Below, in pieces: positions 23,216 through 36,475 of a stretch of 64,000 nucleotides of DNA (position 1 is the stretch's first letter; the number at the start of each line of letters is the position of its first letter). Location: NCBI GenBank assembly GCA_007570785.1, contig ML660774.1:14407111-14471110 (forward strand). The letters are read 5' to 3'. Under the pieces are notes generated by a model, which did not search any database, was not told where the DNA came from, and saw only the letters and a list, made by a program, of their open reading frames with translations. The DNA comes from Antilocapra americana (lineage: Eukaryota; Chordata; Mammalia; Artiodactyla; Antilocapridae). The translations under genes were made by a program, and so were the position numbers.

Positions 23216-23361
23216 AGTAATTAACACTCTTTTTTCTCTTTTCAAATATCCTATTCATTTTAATTTATCTGTTAATAAAATCTACTTCCCATATGTGGAT
23301 GAGGCTACAATGTGGATCACAGAAGTTTATGAAATTAAGTATTCTCATATAGCTAAATATT

Positions 23362-23592
23362 GTCTAGTGCATGCAGGCTAAGTTGTTTCAGTCATGTCTG
23401 ACTCTGTGCGACCCTATGGACTGTAGCCCTCCAGGCTCCTCTGTCCATGGGATTCTCCAGGCAAGAACGCTGGAGTAGGTTGCCATGCCCTCCTCCAGGG
23501 TATTCTTCCCAACCCAGGGATCAAACCTGCATCTCTTATATCTCCTGTGCTGGCAGGCTGGTTCTTTACCACTAGAACCACCTGCGAAGCCC
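23362..23592 (-). mobile_element. Bov-tA SINE, antisense
   Basis: From GTTGTTTCAGTCATGTCTGA to the complement of the head, ACCACTAGAACCACCTGCGA then AGCCC. Confidence 0.92.
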
Positions 23593-24898
23593 AAGAACTG
23601 GAGGGCACTGCTGGAGCTAAACTGAAGCAGGCCACGCACCAGGTTCAAGGCTAACTCCATTGATGAGGCCACCACAGCTAGGCCTGCTTTCTGAGACTGC
23701 TACCTGAATGCCCTACATGTGTAAAAATAGCTACTCTCCACGTTTCTGCAGTCAGGCTACACCAACGGAGACACAATCAGTTTCAAACTATAAAACTCAG
23801 CTGTGGCCTGGTGTCAGCAAGCTTCTGAAAGCCACTGGAACTGACAGTAACACCTGTTTCTATGCTTACTAAGGAAATGAGGCCCAGCATGTATACCCCA
23901 AAAATGTGTTGTCATTTTCTTTTGCTTAGTTTTGTACACTTTTAACTTTTGCATCAAGGAAAAAAAAAAATCTTCTAAAAAAAAAAAATAGAAGTCCTTT
24001 CTTTCTCTTTGCTTTCTGGTCACTTAACCAAGAAAAAATTATCAGGTAATAAAATTTCAGCATTTGATACCTACAGACAAAACCTTTAGTTGTGCTGCCT
24101 ACAAACAAAAACTTTAATTATGCTTTCTTAACTTTGAATACTGTTGGTAAAGGCAATCATTTTTACTTCATGATTTATCCATCTATTAAAAAACTATTTG
24201 TATTATATGGAAGCTATAATTACAAGGTCAAACACTGTGAAGTTATATAAAAAATCAGACTTTGAGAAGGTCATGGTTTATTAGGGAAAGTAATGTATCA
24301 ATATGACTATAAAATATCAAGTGATGAACCAAAAAGATATTAGTAAAATGCCATGTGAGAACCAAATAAGAAGTCTTTCCATCTTGGGGCACTAAGAGAA
24401 GGTCCATGGAGGATGAAACATGAGCTGGGTTTTGGTGGAGGGTGAGAATTGTAGCCTAGAGAAGGGTTATATCCTGCAACTTGCACTGGCATCATTCTGT
24501 TCACTATTCTATAACCTTGAACCAATGGCAGATCCTGCCCTAACAGATATTACTTGCAAATAAGAGAAGCAAACAGTGAATAAATGAATGCACACTTACT
24601 ATAATGTTAGAAAGGGATTATTCCTGTAGAGCTAAGTAAAGCTGGTAAGGAGAGATTACTGATTTGTGTCACTTTTAGGGAGGTTCGGAAAATCCTCTTT
24701 TAGTAGGTGACCTTTTAGTAGAGACCTGAACAAATATGGTCACATCTAAAATGTATCTGAAATATACACATCTATGGTATAGGAATTATTTTTCTGGCCT
24801 ATTCTAAATGTGCCATAGATTGCTATATTTCGGGAAAAAAATGTAATATATAAAACAAGAGGCAAACAGGGGAAATCTCCCTCCTATCCCTGTTCTCT

Positions 24899-25107
24899 GT
24901 TTAGTCACTAAGTCATGACCAGCTCTTTTGAAACCCCATGAACTGTAGCCCAGCAGGCTCCTCTGTCCATGAGATCCTCCAGGCAAGAATACTAGAGTGA
25001 GTTGCCATTTCCTTCTCCAGGGGATCTTCCCAAACCAGGGATCGAACTCACATCTCCTGTGTTAGCAGGCAGATTCTTTACCACTGAGCCACCAGGGACG
25101 CCCTCAC
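24899..25107 (-). mobile_element. Bov-tA SINE, antisense
   Basis: Complete antisense copy ending at TGAGCCACCAGGGACGCC. CCCTGTTCTCT (24888-24898) and CCCTGTTTTCT (25108-25118) form an 11-bp duplication with one mismatch. Confidence 0.95.
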
Positions 25108-26294
25108 CCCTGTTTTCTAACCACCACATTAATATCTATCCTCACTTGTAAATATCTGGAGAAATTTTTTTCAGACTTGGAACACAGGAATTAAAAAGCC
25201 CTGAGGCCAAAGTTGTTTTGGTATGTTTCAGAAAATGTGAGAGGTCCAGTTAAGAGAGAGATCTTATAGGACTTGTGGACCGTGAAAAGTAATCAAGAGT
25301 AATTTTACGTGTGGTGGAGGCCATTAGAGAATTGTGAGCATGATATGACATTATTTGATTTGTGTTTCTTAGAAGTTCACTCCAGCCATTTGTATAATAG
25401 ACCGTAAGAGTACAAGAGTGGCCCCTGGGAGGCCAATTAGGGGGCTAGTGCAAGAGTCCTAGTAGAAATGATTAGGACTCAGGATGAAGGCAAAAGTGTG
25501 GAAAATGGAGTATTCTCTGGTTCTCCTGTCAATTTAGAGATTGTAAATTTAGGCAGTAATTAGCTACATAACAATAGAATCCAGACAGAGCTAGAAAGAG
25601 TCCAGTTTCTTTGCTCATTCAAATTCATGATCTAATGTTCCTGTCTTTGGATGGTTCCCCATGCATGTCAAAACCATACGATTGCTGGCCCCGAAAGTGT
25701 TGAGTCCATGATTTGAAATAAGTGAAGTAATTTTGCAAGTTAGAAGATGTAGCAGCATAGGTGTTAAGTACAGGTAATATGTTTTTTTCATGGAGACTTC
25801 GAACCTGATTATATTTAATTATCTGTTGTTTATTGTGCACATTATCCACTTGGTAGCTACTGTGAGTCAACATGATTTTATGAGTATTTAAAAAAAATTA
25901 AGCCAGAGAGTCAAATTTGTTAATTGCCCCTCACTTCACTAGTGTCATGTCCTTAACCATGCGTATTTCTCCATATATTCTTTAGACTGGCAAGATTAAG
26001 TGAAATTAAGAGACAGTCAAAATCATTCATTTTCTGGGGCGTTTGAAACACTGGGTTGGCCCCCTAAGCAGATTGTACCATCTTGCTTTTCTGATCGAGG
26101 ACCGTCTCTCTGAACGCACCGTGTATCAAAGGCTGGGGTAGCGGGTTGTACCGCAGGAATACAATTTGTTGGTTCCACAAAGCTTGACAGCTAAACCAGC
26201 AGAACTCTTTGTCCTGTGGTCTTATTAGACCGTGTTGTAAAATTCTTAATATAGAATGCTAAAAGGAAGTAAAATGCGGTTTCTTTCCCCCTAG

Positions 26295-26489
26295 ATCTTT
26301 TTGGACGCCGAAACGATCCGGCTGGGAAACCTACCGACAGGCTCCTTCTCCCCTTCTTCACCCAGCTCCTCCCACTCTCGGCAGACGGTGTATGAACTGT
26401 GCGTCTGCCCCAACGGCAAACTGTACTTGTCTCCAGCTGGGGCCGGGTCCACTTGTCAGTCCAGCAGCAACGTCTGCTTGTGGAGCTGA
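26295..26489 (+). CDS. SGCZ: Zeta-sarcoglycan, terminal coding exon with stop
   Basis: The acceptor TTTCTTTCCCCCTAG is followed by 64 codons and TGA at 26487-26489. Reading starts IFLDAETIRLGNLPTGSF, passes a serine-rich linker (SPSSPSSSHS), and ends in the extracellular cysteine cluster: ELCVCPNGK, then STCQSSSNVC and LWS. The C-x-C pair plus two further cysteines is the conserved C-terminal disulphide motif of the gamma/delta/zeta sarcoglycans; mutations of this motif in paralogues disrupt complex assembly (family knowledge). The CPNGKLYLSPAG stretch and the LWS end point to zeta. The exon is clearly more GC-rich than its surroundings. With the two upstream exons it encodes about 130 residues, the distal two-fifths or so of a protein usually a little over 300 residues long. 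Confidence 0.96.
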   Translation: MFLDAETIRLGNLPTGSFSPSSPSSSHSRQTVYELCVCPNGKLYLSPAGAGSTCQSSSNVCLWS

Positions 26490-27441
26490 AGTGACTGATC
26501 TCTCCTCACACCAGAATAGCCTTCTGTTCCCGTCCGTCTGCTTCACAGTTCTGCTCCGTTTCCCTCGTGATCAGTCCAGAGCTTCTCCAAACGGTCCACA
26601 GAGCACCTCCTTCCGGGGTAAGCAGGGAGTCTGGCCACCTTCCCCCTCGATTTTCTGTGCTGCTCGACCGGGCGAGTGTGAGTGACAGAACAGTGGAAGA
26701 ACCATCTTCAGCAGGAAAACTGGATCATAATCTTTGCTCAGAAGGGAGAATAACATAGGTGCCTTTGCTACGTGAAGTGAAGCACACAGTTTTAGATTTT
26801 TGCAGGACCTGGGTATGGACTGCACATATATACATTTACATAGATGAAATTCCCAGTATCCAGTGGCGAGATGACATGGTTAACCCTGTAAGAAAACTAA
26901 TTCTACAGTCTGAAAGCACAATTTTCCATTCATCTTTTTGGATGTAAACTTTTATCCCCAAGTTTTAAAATTTTAAAGCATTATGTAATGCTTGCTTTAC
27001 TAAAAATTCAATTCAATACATGGTTTTTAACGAGACAAGACAGAATCCCACCCTGAGTTTTGTTTCTTTAAATTCAGTGTGTTGTTACTCTTTGTCTACT
27101 AAGTCTAGAATTTTGTACATTAGGTAATTTTGAAAGCTCTCAGCAATAGAATCTTTACAGAATTAACAAAATGCCATTATACCATCATTTGTCAGATCTG
27201 AATGGCCTTATGTAGTATTACTTGGCTATTGCATGTGACGTATTTGCTTTTAACAAAACATCTAATTTATTGCAATATAAGATAGGATTAAGAGGGACAT
27301 ACTGATGGTATAGAATCCATACTTTTTTTTAATTGACATAGTATCCTTTACGACTGGGTTCTAATAGTACAATTTTTGTTTGCTTCATTCACTTTATACT
27401 TAACTCAGACTGCTAATATTCAAACATCCTAAATAAATAAA
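26490..27441 (+). other. SGCZ: SGCZ 3' UTR (proposed extent)
   Basis: The sequence straight after the TGA is exonic by position. It is moderately GC-rich to about 26700, then becomes AT-rich. The nearest paired AATAAA motifs lie at 27432-27437 and 27436-27441, about 0.95 kb past the stop; another lies at 27770-27775. The true cleavage site cannot be chosen without transcript data, and a longer UTR is possible. Small ORFs here on both strands are not convincing. Confidence 0.45.
27432..27441 (+). promoter_or_regulatory. Candidate poly(A) signal (overlapping AATAAA pair)
   Basis: Two overlapping AATAAA hexamers lie on the SGCZ strand about 945 nt downstream of the stop codon. AATAAA is frequent in AT-rich DNA, so this rests on position only. 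Confidence 0.3.
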
Positions 27442-30400
27442 AACTACTGTGATGCCTAATGCTGAGAATGAATTCACTTTCCATTGGAATATCATCTACA
27501 GAATTATATCTATGTATTTTTTATTGGAGATTAAGACTTAAGGATGGTAGAAATTAAATTAAAAATCCCTGCTTAACAGTAAAGCATACAATTGTTAGCA
27601 AACATGTTGAAAATGTGTTTACTCCATCAGATTCATATTTTAAGGAATTTAGTGACATTCCCTTCCAGCTATTAATATTTAGTTGTTTATATTAGACTGT
27701 TAGCTACCCTGACATCAGAGAACATCGTTTCTTCCATCCTCCAGTGCTTAGTTTTGTAAATTCGCTCCTAATAAATAACTCCCAAAATTCTGTAGGTTCG
27801 ATTACCACAACACTCCTTAACTCAAATTCTTGCAATTTGCAGAATCCAAGAATAGAAAATTGTATTAAATAGTTCCTACTATGGGAAGGTGACTTGATTA
27901 CTATAAGGTAAGTCTTTAATTTTCACGTGTCAATCCATCTTTCTCCCCAATACACACTATATTACAGATGTGTGGAAGTTTCATTTGGGGGGTCCATGAC
28001 TGTAGAAACTGGAGTTCAAGACTCTGTGGCACAGGGTGAAGTTGGAGATTGGAACTTGTAGAAATAATTTGATTAGTTGAAATAAGATATTCAAGTAATG
28101 CAAGCAACAAAGTAAACCTTTTGACCAGAATTATATTGTTTGGACAATGTAACGTATCAAATATCTGAAAAAGCTCCATTTCACTAATTGTATCCTGTAC
28201 TAGGCAAAGTCAGAAAGCTAGTACAATTTTATTGCTTTTAAAATAGAACTTGTGTCAGATGTTATTATATAAAACTTTAAGTCAATATTGGAGTAAAAAT
28301 AAGAAGTGAAATTGCTTAAAAAGTCATATCCTAACATATGAGTTTAATTTATTTAAAGTAAAACATTAGAATTTACTGTGATAAACTTTCACATTGGTTT
28401 TTGCATTATACACAAATTATAACATGACAAATTTTGAGAAATTATGGGTGCTAATCACTGTATTATGGACCTTTTAGGAAAATGCTATTTATTAATTTGA
28501 GACATATTCAAATTATAAACATCCCTAAATTAAAACAGTCAGAAAGTTTTTTAGTCAAATGGGAACAATTATTTTGTTTAGTGATTAACCCTGTTTCTAA
28601 TCTCAGCTCAGCTGATTTAGGCAGTCTGGGAATATATCCAGGCTTTAGTTTACTCAACTTTACAACTTTACAAAGTGTTGAATCAAATGATCTCTTGAGA
28701 TTCCTGCCAGCTCTAACATGTTCTCGTCCCAAGAGCAAATATTATACAAGGTGAAAGGGGCCATCAAAAATTTAAACTGTATGTGATGAGAGGAGAAAAG
28801 ATAAAAAGTGTAAAAAAATAATTCCAGTGAAGGGTGGTCAAATTTTAAATTCACATATAGTTTAAATGCTATAAACACAATTCAAAAGAAATGTATAAGA
28901 GATTTAGACTATATATAGATGATCTTAAAGTATACGCTCAATGTATTAAAAAAAATAGTGATACAGATGGATTTCCTATCCAACTAAAAGTGACTGGTTT
29001 AAATTAGTTGACTGGCTGTTTTAGATTCTTAGAATCTAGGTATAAACTCAGTCTCAGAGTTTGGGCTTTTATTAAAGGCATAGAAGTTTGCTCTGAAAGT
29101 CCTTAATTTCCTCATAAAAGAAGACTGGCTTGTTTCTTAGTACAGAGTTTCCTTAATTGAAGACTACCCAAACAGATTCCTTATTTGTTTCTCCAGTACC
29201 ATTTATGTGTTCCAAGGTATATAAATATAGTATACTTTACTTAGATGCAAATTTTGTCTTTCCCAAATTAAACTCAGAAAAGTGATTTCTGTAAAGTGTA
29301 TTATGTGGACCCTAAGCTTGGTACTGGTTTAACTGGAGAAGTCAGTAAGGGAAGAAAGGAGGAAGGCAGGTTAGCAGACAGGAAAGAAGGAAAGAGAAGA
29401 AAGAGAACTGACAGTATTCCTAGTATTTAAATTCTTAGCTGAGAACTGATACCCAGAGAAGTATCTGCCTTCAGGTTCTGAGGTCAATATCAGAGAAGCA
29501 AAGAGGATAAACTACTTTTTCTTTCAGAATATTTCGGTAAGATACTTGGCCTTCTCCCACCCAAAAACACACTTCCAAATTTCTTCCAAAATTTCTATTC
29601 TGTACTTATTAGTCCATTTTCCTTTCTCTTATTTTACTGTGAACCATAAACTGAATAATCTGGTAAACTACTTTTCAGCTACTTAACCAATTATTGAAAA
29701 ATTGTATGTTTTGTATTTTACATTAACCTGGAAATCTTGGATTTCAGTACCTCAGATCTCTGAAAATGGAGCCAGGAGTTGCCACTGTGTTTCACCCCAA
29801 CTTAATCATATGACCATAAGAAATATACTTTATTATCATGATCACCATTTACTTCTCTTTGGAGCAGGTACACCAAACTGAAAGTTATGTTTGGTTACCT
29901 TCATCTCTAAATTTCAGTGATTCCCTTTAGAAAAGACTCAGCAATCTTGAGTTCAGTAGCCTCTTCTGAACTTATCTCCTTCTATACCTAAACATATTGT
30001 TTATAAATGTTGAAATGCACATCTTTCCAAAAACCAATCCCTATTCCTTTTTTAATACTCCCTTTCTTACTCTAATTGTTGGAACATAAATATCCCTTTC
30101 AGAAAACCATACTTTGTTGACAGGCTTCAGTACTATGGTTAACATTAAAGAGAGAACAAATGTATTTAGGTCTTATTACATATGATCATTTAGGAAACTA
30201 ATGAAAGTATTTACCAAATATTTATTCTCTGTTAATCATTCTGTGATTACTTATCTCCATCAAACTAAAAGGCATTGGTCTTTTGAAGAAATGGTAATTT
30301 GATCACAAAGATCAGTTGCTGGATTCCTTGTAGCATGTTATGCCATTCAAAATTCCTAGATATTCTGCCATCTGAATTACTTAGTTGGACAGTGCCTCAT

Positions 30401-32787
30401 TTTATAAAATTGGCATTTGATACAGTAAAACTCCTCATGAGTTATATCCTTGCAAACTTGGTATCTCTGTATGAGGCAGCAAGAGGTAGAGATATAGAGA
30501 GGGTTTAAGGCATTTAAGTGCTGCTTTTTATGGCAGATTAATATCAATATCATAATACTAAATTATTAAAAGAGTTGAAGATATCTAATGGCCAAATTCT
30601 CCATGTAGCCATGAAAACCAAACTCACCTTGGAGTCTTTTATGAATGAGGTCTTGTCACCTTATTCTTCCAATAGCTTTGGTCTAATTAGAATTGCTCAT
30701 GTGACCACATTTAAAAATACTTGGAGAAATTATTTTGCTCTGTGTACTAGTGTATAAGTAATGAATATTTCCAAATGTTATGATCACAAAGAAAATAGTA
30801 TTGCATTTTTATTCATTTAAAACATCATAAACTAATAAATGACCTCATTGAACCCTGTTACTCATATTGTTTTATACCACAGTTCATTAGTTGTTTAAAT
30901 GTCAAAGACCAAAGACTGGGATTTCTATTGTATTTAACTCTAAACACTGCTGCTTCTACTAATTTATTCAAATGAATAGGAGGGCTTATAATAACAACAA
31001 GTAGTACACATCCTCCTTGCAGGATTCTGAGCTGTAGATCATTGATTAATGCTTTTGTTTTAGAAGGAAAACTGTGTTAGTATAGTCCATGTACCTTTTA
31101 TACATGCATAGTAAACATCTTGATATTCATAAAATCAGTGTATAAAGACTGTATCATAAAATGGGCCCAGGATGGATTTACTCAGCTGAGTTTAAACTTT
31201 CACTGCTTGCTAAAAATTCCTTGGAAAATATACTCAATTTGAAATTCTTTTAGAACCAGAGGGCTGTTTTTTTAAAGTGGGGATTGAAGTGGTTTCATTC
31301 TTTGAGAAAGCCAATGGAAAAAACATGAAAGGAAATGAGGTATAATGAACTGTGATTCTTTTGGTTTTTGCAGTCTTAATATCTCATTTGTTTGAATATA
31401 TATAAATAAAAGCCAAACAGGGTTAAAGATGTGCAAGGACATTTACTAACGATGGAAATATGTAATTTCAAGTTTGAGTGTCTCGTTATTTATACAATTC
31501 TTTAAACCAGGTCCACTACTCATTTATTTTGTTTTGTAATTTTCATGTAAATGTTTTCTTGTATATAGAGAAATATGAAAAATGAAACTATTTTCTTACA
31601 CATACTATGCAATATGTTTGTAAAATTGCAATATTACCAAATTACAAAAGCTGTGCTTTTGTACTCTATCCTTGCTTTATGTAAAATCAATCTTTTTCTA
31701 TTTAAATGGACTATCTGTCCCATAAATTGTAGATAACATATCTATTCAAAACTCAGTCTATTGTATCTTTTGTTTAGTTTGGGGTGGATTGGGCTATATT
31801 TCTTTTGGAAGAAAATGCAGCAAAGTTTGGCAGTTGGAAACTTTTTTTTCTCAGAAAATGAGACCTTTGAAGCATGCAATGAGCTCACATAATTTAAGAT
31901 CTCTCCTGTAATTCTTGTATTCTGTCCTAATTTTGGTGCTACTGTGTAACCATGATTAAATATGATAGTCAAAACAAAGAGGATCAGAACTCATATGCTA
32001 TCATTTCATTTATTTTATTAAGAAAAAAGTTAAAGAGGAGGAATATGAGTATTGCATAGAGACCTTTTTTGATTATGTGTTTTAAATATCAACTCTATTA
32101 AGATATCTGTTTTTAAAATTTTGGTTTTATCTATATTTATAGTTGCTAAAGATACTTCTCTTATGAAAAATTGAATGTATTTTTCCTCTTAAACACATGA
32201 CCAATGAAACTAAAGAATTCAAATTGATTTAAAGGTCATGGTTACTACATTTTATGAAATGGTTAGCTAATAGTTTAGCCATTCTGAAACAGCTGTGATT
32301 TGATTTTGAGAATAAGACTAGACACATTGTCTTTGCTCAAACACACACCTCTACACAGACAAAAATCATCACCCACAAATACACATACGTGTGCAGCATT
32401 GAATATATACAGCATACTAATTGTCATTTATTTACTTGATGCTGAACTTCTTCACTCCCTTGTTACACTCAGAATATTAAAAACAAGCATGTTCAAGACA
32501 ATAACATGGACGTTATTACCTTTTAGAGATGCAATTCCCAGTGCAGTACCTTATAGGCTTTGAGACTGATATTATTCCTCTTAGGTTCTAAAAAAGGAAC
32601 AGGAACCCTTGAAAAATTGTATTTTCATTCACTGTTACTTTTTTCCTTTACCGTTCAAATATCTACAGTAATCTGAATATTAGAAATATAAACAAAGCAA
32701 AACCAGAATCATTTATACTCCTTACAAAATCTTTCAAATGTTAAATCTAAATAGAAACTAAATGAGTTCTGTCACTTTGGGGAATTA

Positions 32788-32853
<66 letters not shown>

Positions 32854-35800
32854 TATATCATAATTTTATTTAGTCTATAACAAAGTTTTGGATGGTTCCA
32901 GTAACCAACCAGACACACACTTCTTTCTAGCAGATTCTCACACCATTTACCAACCATAATAGTGCCTAGTGGAGATTGGCAATGGACATTAAGCCAGATA
33001 ATTCCAAAGCAATATTATACTAGTGCTTACAGAACATGGGCATATTGCTAAAAGTACATGCTAAAGGCTGCTGAAGATGGAACTTACATAAACTGAAAGT
33101 GTTGCTGTTGCTTCTTGTTAGTTACCAAGCAGAAGCTTACTTCTGCATCACATGACAAATTTCAGAGAGAAGAATTATCAACATGCTACATGTTACTGAG
33201 AATGTTTCTAGAACTAAATTCAAGCTCTCTAGGGAGAAGTGGCATTCTGGTCTATCATGTCAAAGGTTCCGGAGTGGCTGATTAATGGCAGTACCTCTGC
33301 TCTGTTTAAGCAGCAAGATGGTCTCATTATCTTTCAACTCAGTTCAGGGCCTTGCTTTCCCAAAATGTAAACTAAAGGTGTTAAATTCAAAATATTTTTA
33401 AATGCATCATGCATCAATATTACTTCAATATCCTTCAAAGTATTAATGTTTTAAGTCTGTGCTATATGGACTTACTTTTACAATGATATGGAAGTTTAAC
33501 AAATAGAGCAATGTACTGATATGAAATAAACAAGGAACAGAGGTGAGGAGTTGTCAAGCCCTTGATAAATTACAGTCCATTACATTATTCAGAGCATACA
33601 ATAGAATTACCTGGGTTATAAGAGTTATCTGCACTCCACGTAACTATTTTACTTGATAATCAACTGTCCAAAGAGAGAAGTATATGAACTAACATTGGTT
33701 AAGCATATATTCTTTATTATACACTTAATTAAGACAACTTATGTTACTCGTTTAATTATAATCTCAAATATTTTTGGATTAAATTTAATTAATCCCAGTT
33801 TTTTAAACATTAAAGCTGTGTTTAGGAGTGGTCAAGTATATCACCTGTCATACTTTTTTGTGTTTTAGATTTAATGCATGCATTTGCTCATTTATTTGCT
33901 AAATGGTAGCTACTATCACCATGTCCTCAACACTGATACAGTGGTTAACCAAACCAATGGAGAAGGCCATGACTCTTGTGGAGTTTGGGGCTGGTAAGAG
34001 AATGCAGACCACAAATAATGTAAAAATTAATAAACCAAATAATGTGATAATGTGAAAAGTTCTATGCTTAAACCCCTCAATGTTGCTTATGTTATGTTGA
34101 ATGACTTATTATTTGCTTTTCCTTTTAGTGTGTCTGTTAGACTAACTTAGTAAAACTGATCTGGGTATTATCACAAAATATACCCCCAAGCAAGGCAGTT
34201 TTGTCTCTCTCTGGAACAATGCTGTTGAGTCAGGTATTTATACATCATTCTGGAATATTTTAGGGGTAATTCTAACATGGAATTGCAAGATTCTCTTTAT
34301 AGTTTGCCAAGATTCTTTCTATCCCTGCAATTCTATAATGACTCAACAGTAAATTATCAATCTTAGTTTCTTGAATTTTGCTCTGAAGGCATTTTTAAAA
34401 TATTTATTATGGAACATAATAAATTATAAATTCACACCATGGCCAAATGCCCCTAAGGGAAAGTGGAATCATATAAATGGGGTAGGGTTTGGAATACATT
34501 ATCATTTTAAAGTTGGGCATCCTAAAGTTTTATATTGTTAAGGTGACCCAGAATATGGTCTAATTAATCTTTATGGCCAACCATATTGATTGATCTAAAA
34601 ATGGTATGATATTTGATAGTTCTGATATATAACTTGCAATATATTTAACAAATTGTATAAAGATATTTAAACCAGATAGTTTTCCAATTCAGAAACTTTA
34701 GATTTTTAAAAATTTTTTTAAAGAGTGCACAGACTGGTTCATTTCCTTGCATACAGCTTGTTATGACTTTGGATGGTCATCTTAGCGTGGTTTCTAGGGG
34801 GAAATGCATGGTGATAAATACTTATTAATTAGAACAATTAAAACAGAAAAACAATTGAATCAGAGGACCAATATCTAATATTACCAATTTAGTAGTTAAC
34901 CACCATTTTCATTGCAATAACTCTGGTTTTCAAGGATGAATTATTTTCAGCTTGAAGCTACAACTATTGTCAATGTTGGCATGAAAATTGTATTTACAAG
35001 CTCTGACTGATTTATCAGTTTCCCACATTGCTTTAAATAAAATTGACCTACCATATTTTCACCACCCCCTGATATGTGCAACCAAATAAATGCAAATATC
35101 CTCTAGATATCTATGAAATATACATATTTCTTCTAAGAAGTGTTAAGTGTCATTTGATAATTAATTTTAAGTTAGTTATTTTGTTAAAAGTACCCCAGAA
35201 TAATCTTCTGTCCATATTCAGATCATGATTATGAAAGTCAAAAGATCATTTACCTTATTAAAGATATAGAAGTGGGAATAAAACTAATTGAAATCATTGT
35301 GCCTCAACTTTCTCTATTTGTTATGATCTGTGTTTTTTATAATCAGTTTTATTCTGCAGTTTACAAATACTTGTATAGTACTCTACATACTTGCAAGAGT
35401 TGAAGTAAGATTGATGTAGTTGGATCAATGTGATAATGTGATAAATGCAAAAAAATTGTTACAATTTTCCTAGCATAAACTCTTAATGACTAAATGCAAG
35501 ACAAATTAGAGGAATATTTTAAAGAGTGGCTACTTTGTCTAAAATATATAGTTTCTTTAATGTAGTTTAGACACAGTTTCAAATTTAAGATATGCTTAAA
35601 TGTCACAGAAAAGCCCACATCACATCTGCAACATTGTGTTAAATTGTTCTGCTTTGGTAGGGAAATATATTGTAATCCATTTTGTGTAATGGCAAGACTT
35701 GATCTGAATTGTCAAGAAATGATTTTAGCTTTTGTCAAACTACCACGTCTCTGTATTCTGTAATGCTGTGGGAATGGTTAGCTGAAGGGAATTCAAATGC

Positions 35801-36344
35801 CAACTTGCTGAATAACAATGGTCAGTCATTGTCCATAAAACACAGTGTTCAAGAATGAGAATGAATTATAGGAACCACGTTATATTTTGAAAATTGAAGG
35901 CAAATGAGTAACCAAAAGGTAGTCAAAGATTAAGGGCAATTAAATCTCACTAAAATTCACAATTTGCTTTGAGCTCAAAGCAATTATTTACAAATATGAT
36001 CATTTATATGGTAACTTCAACAAATTCAATAATATATATTGAGAAAATAAAAAACAAAGTATATCCTTCAAATATTGCAATTTCTACAGGCTTAGTTTCT
36101 CAGTCCAGGGTGTGTCTGAATTAGTCTGGTTTTTCATGACCTCGGAAAAGATGAATCATTTCAAAAGTCAATAACAGAAGGAAAAGTACATGACTGAAAG
36201 CATTAATAGTTCATTGAATAAGTTGCATTTTTCTAATCCTTACCATGTTCTAAAGATGTATTTAACTTATAAGCATCTGGTACCTAAAAGCTTTCATTTA
36301 CTCCTATGTTTCTCCCCTTTTTTATTTATCCAATAGAGTAAAAT
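27442..36344. other. Downstream intergenic DNA with few recognisable features
   Basis: AT-rich, almost free of the young ruminant SINEs that crowd the rest of the window. Apart from the microsatellite at 32788 and a purine-rich patch at 29347-29410, I recognise no gene, exon or repeat. The ORFs are all under 95 codons and look random. Confidence 0.6.
32788..32858. repeat. Compound microsatellite (CT)n(AT)n(AC)n
   Basis: Roughly 12 CT, 12 AT and 9 AC dinucleotides run directly into one another, then ATATAT. Probably length-variable between individuals. Confidence 0.97.
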
Positions 36345-36475
36345 CCCTGTAGAAGGAAATGACAACCCACTCCAGTATTCTTGCCTGGAAAATCCCATGG
36401 ATAGAGGAACCTGGTAGGCTATAGTCCATAGAGTTGCAAAGAGTTGGACATGACAGAGGAACTGAGCACAACAGA
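36345..36475 (+). mobile_element. Bov-tA SINE body, head missing
   Basis: From GTAGAAGGAAATGACAACCC to GACATGACAGAGGAACTGAG. The tRNA-like head is missing. Confidence 0.88.

Larger units (their letters stand above)
17809..26294 (+). other. SGCZ: SGCZ last intron, 8.5 kb
   Basis: The intron has GT at 17809 and AG at 26293. It carries old L1-like sequence, a 1.47-kb L1 3' end, a second antisense L1 tail, a BovB 3' fragment with a mariner-like hairpin, and Bov-tA SINEs. Stretches 21290-22830, 23600-24880 and 25120-26290 show nothing I recognise. Confidence 0.85.

Noticed and set aside
1..26294. MIR383, known to lie within an SGCZ intron in human
   Set aside because: I looked for its mature sequence and did not see it; it lies in a more upstream intron as far as I recall.
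26392..26685. 97-codon ORF overlapping the last SGCZ exon in another frame
   Set aside because: Out-of-frame shadow of the GC-rich terminal exon and 3' UTR.
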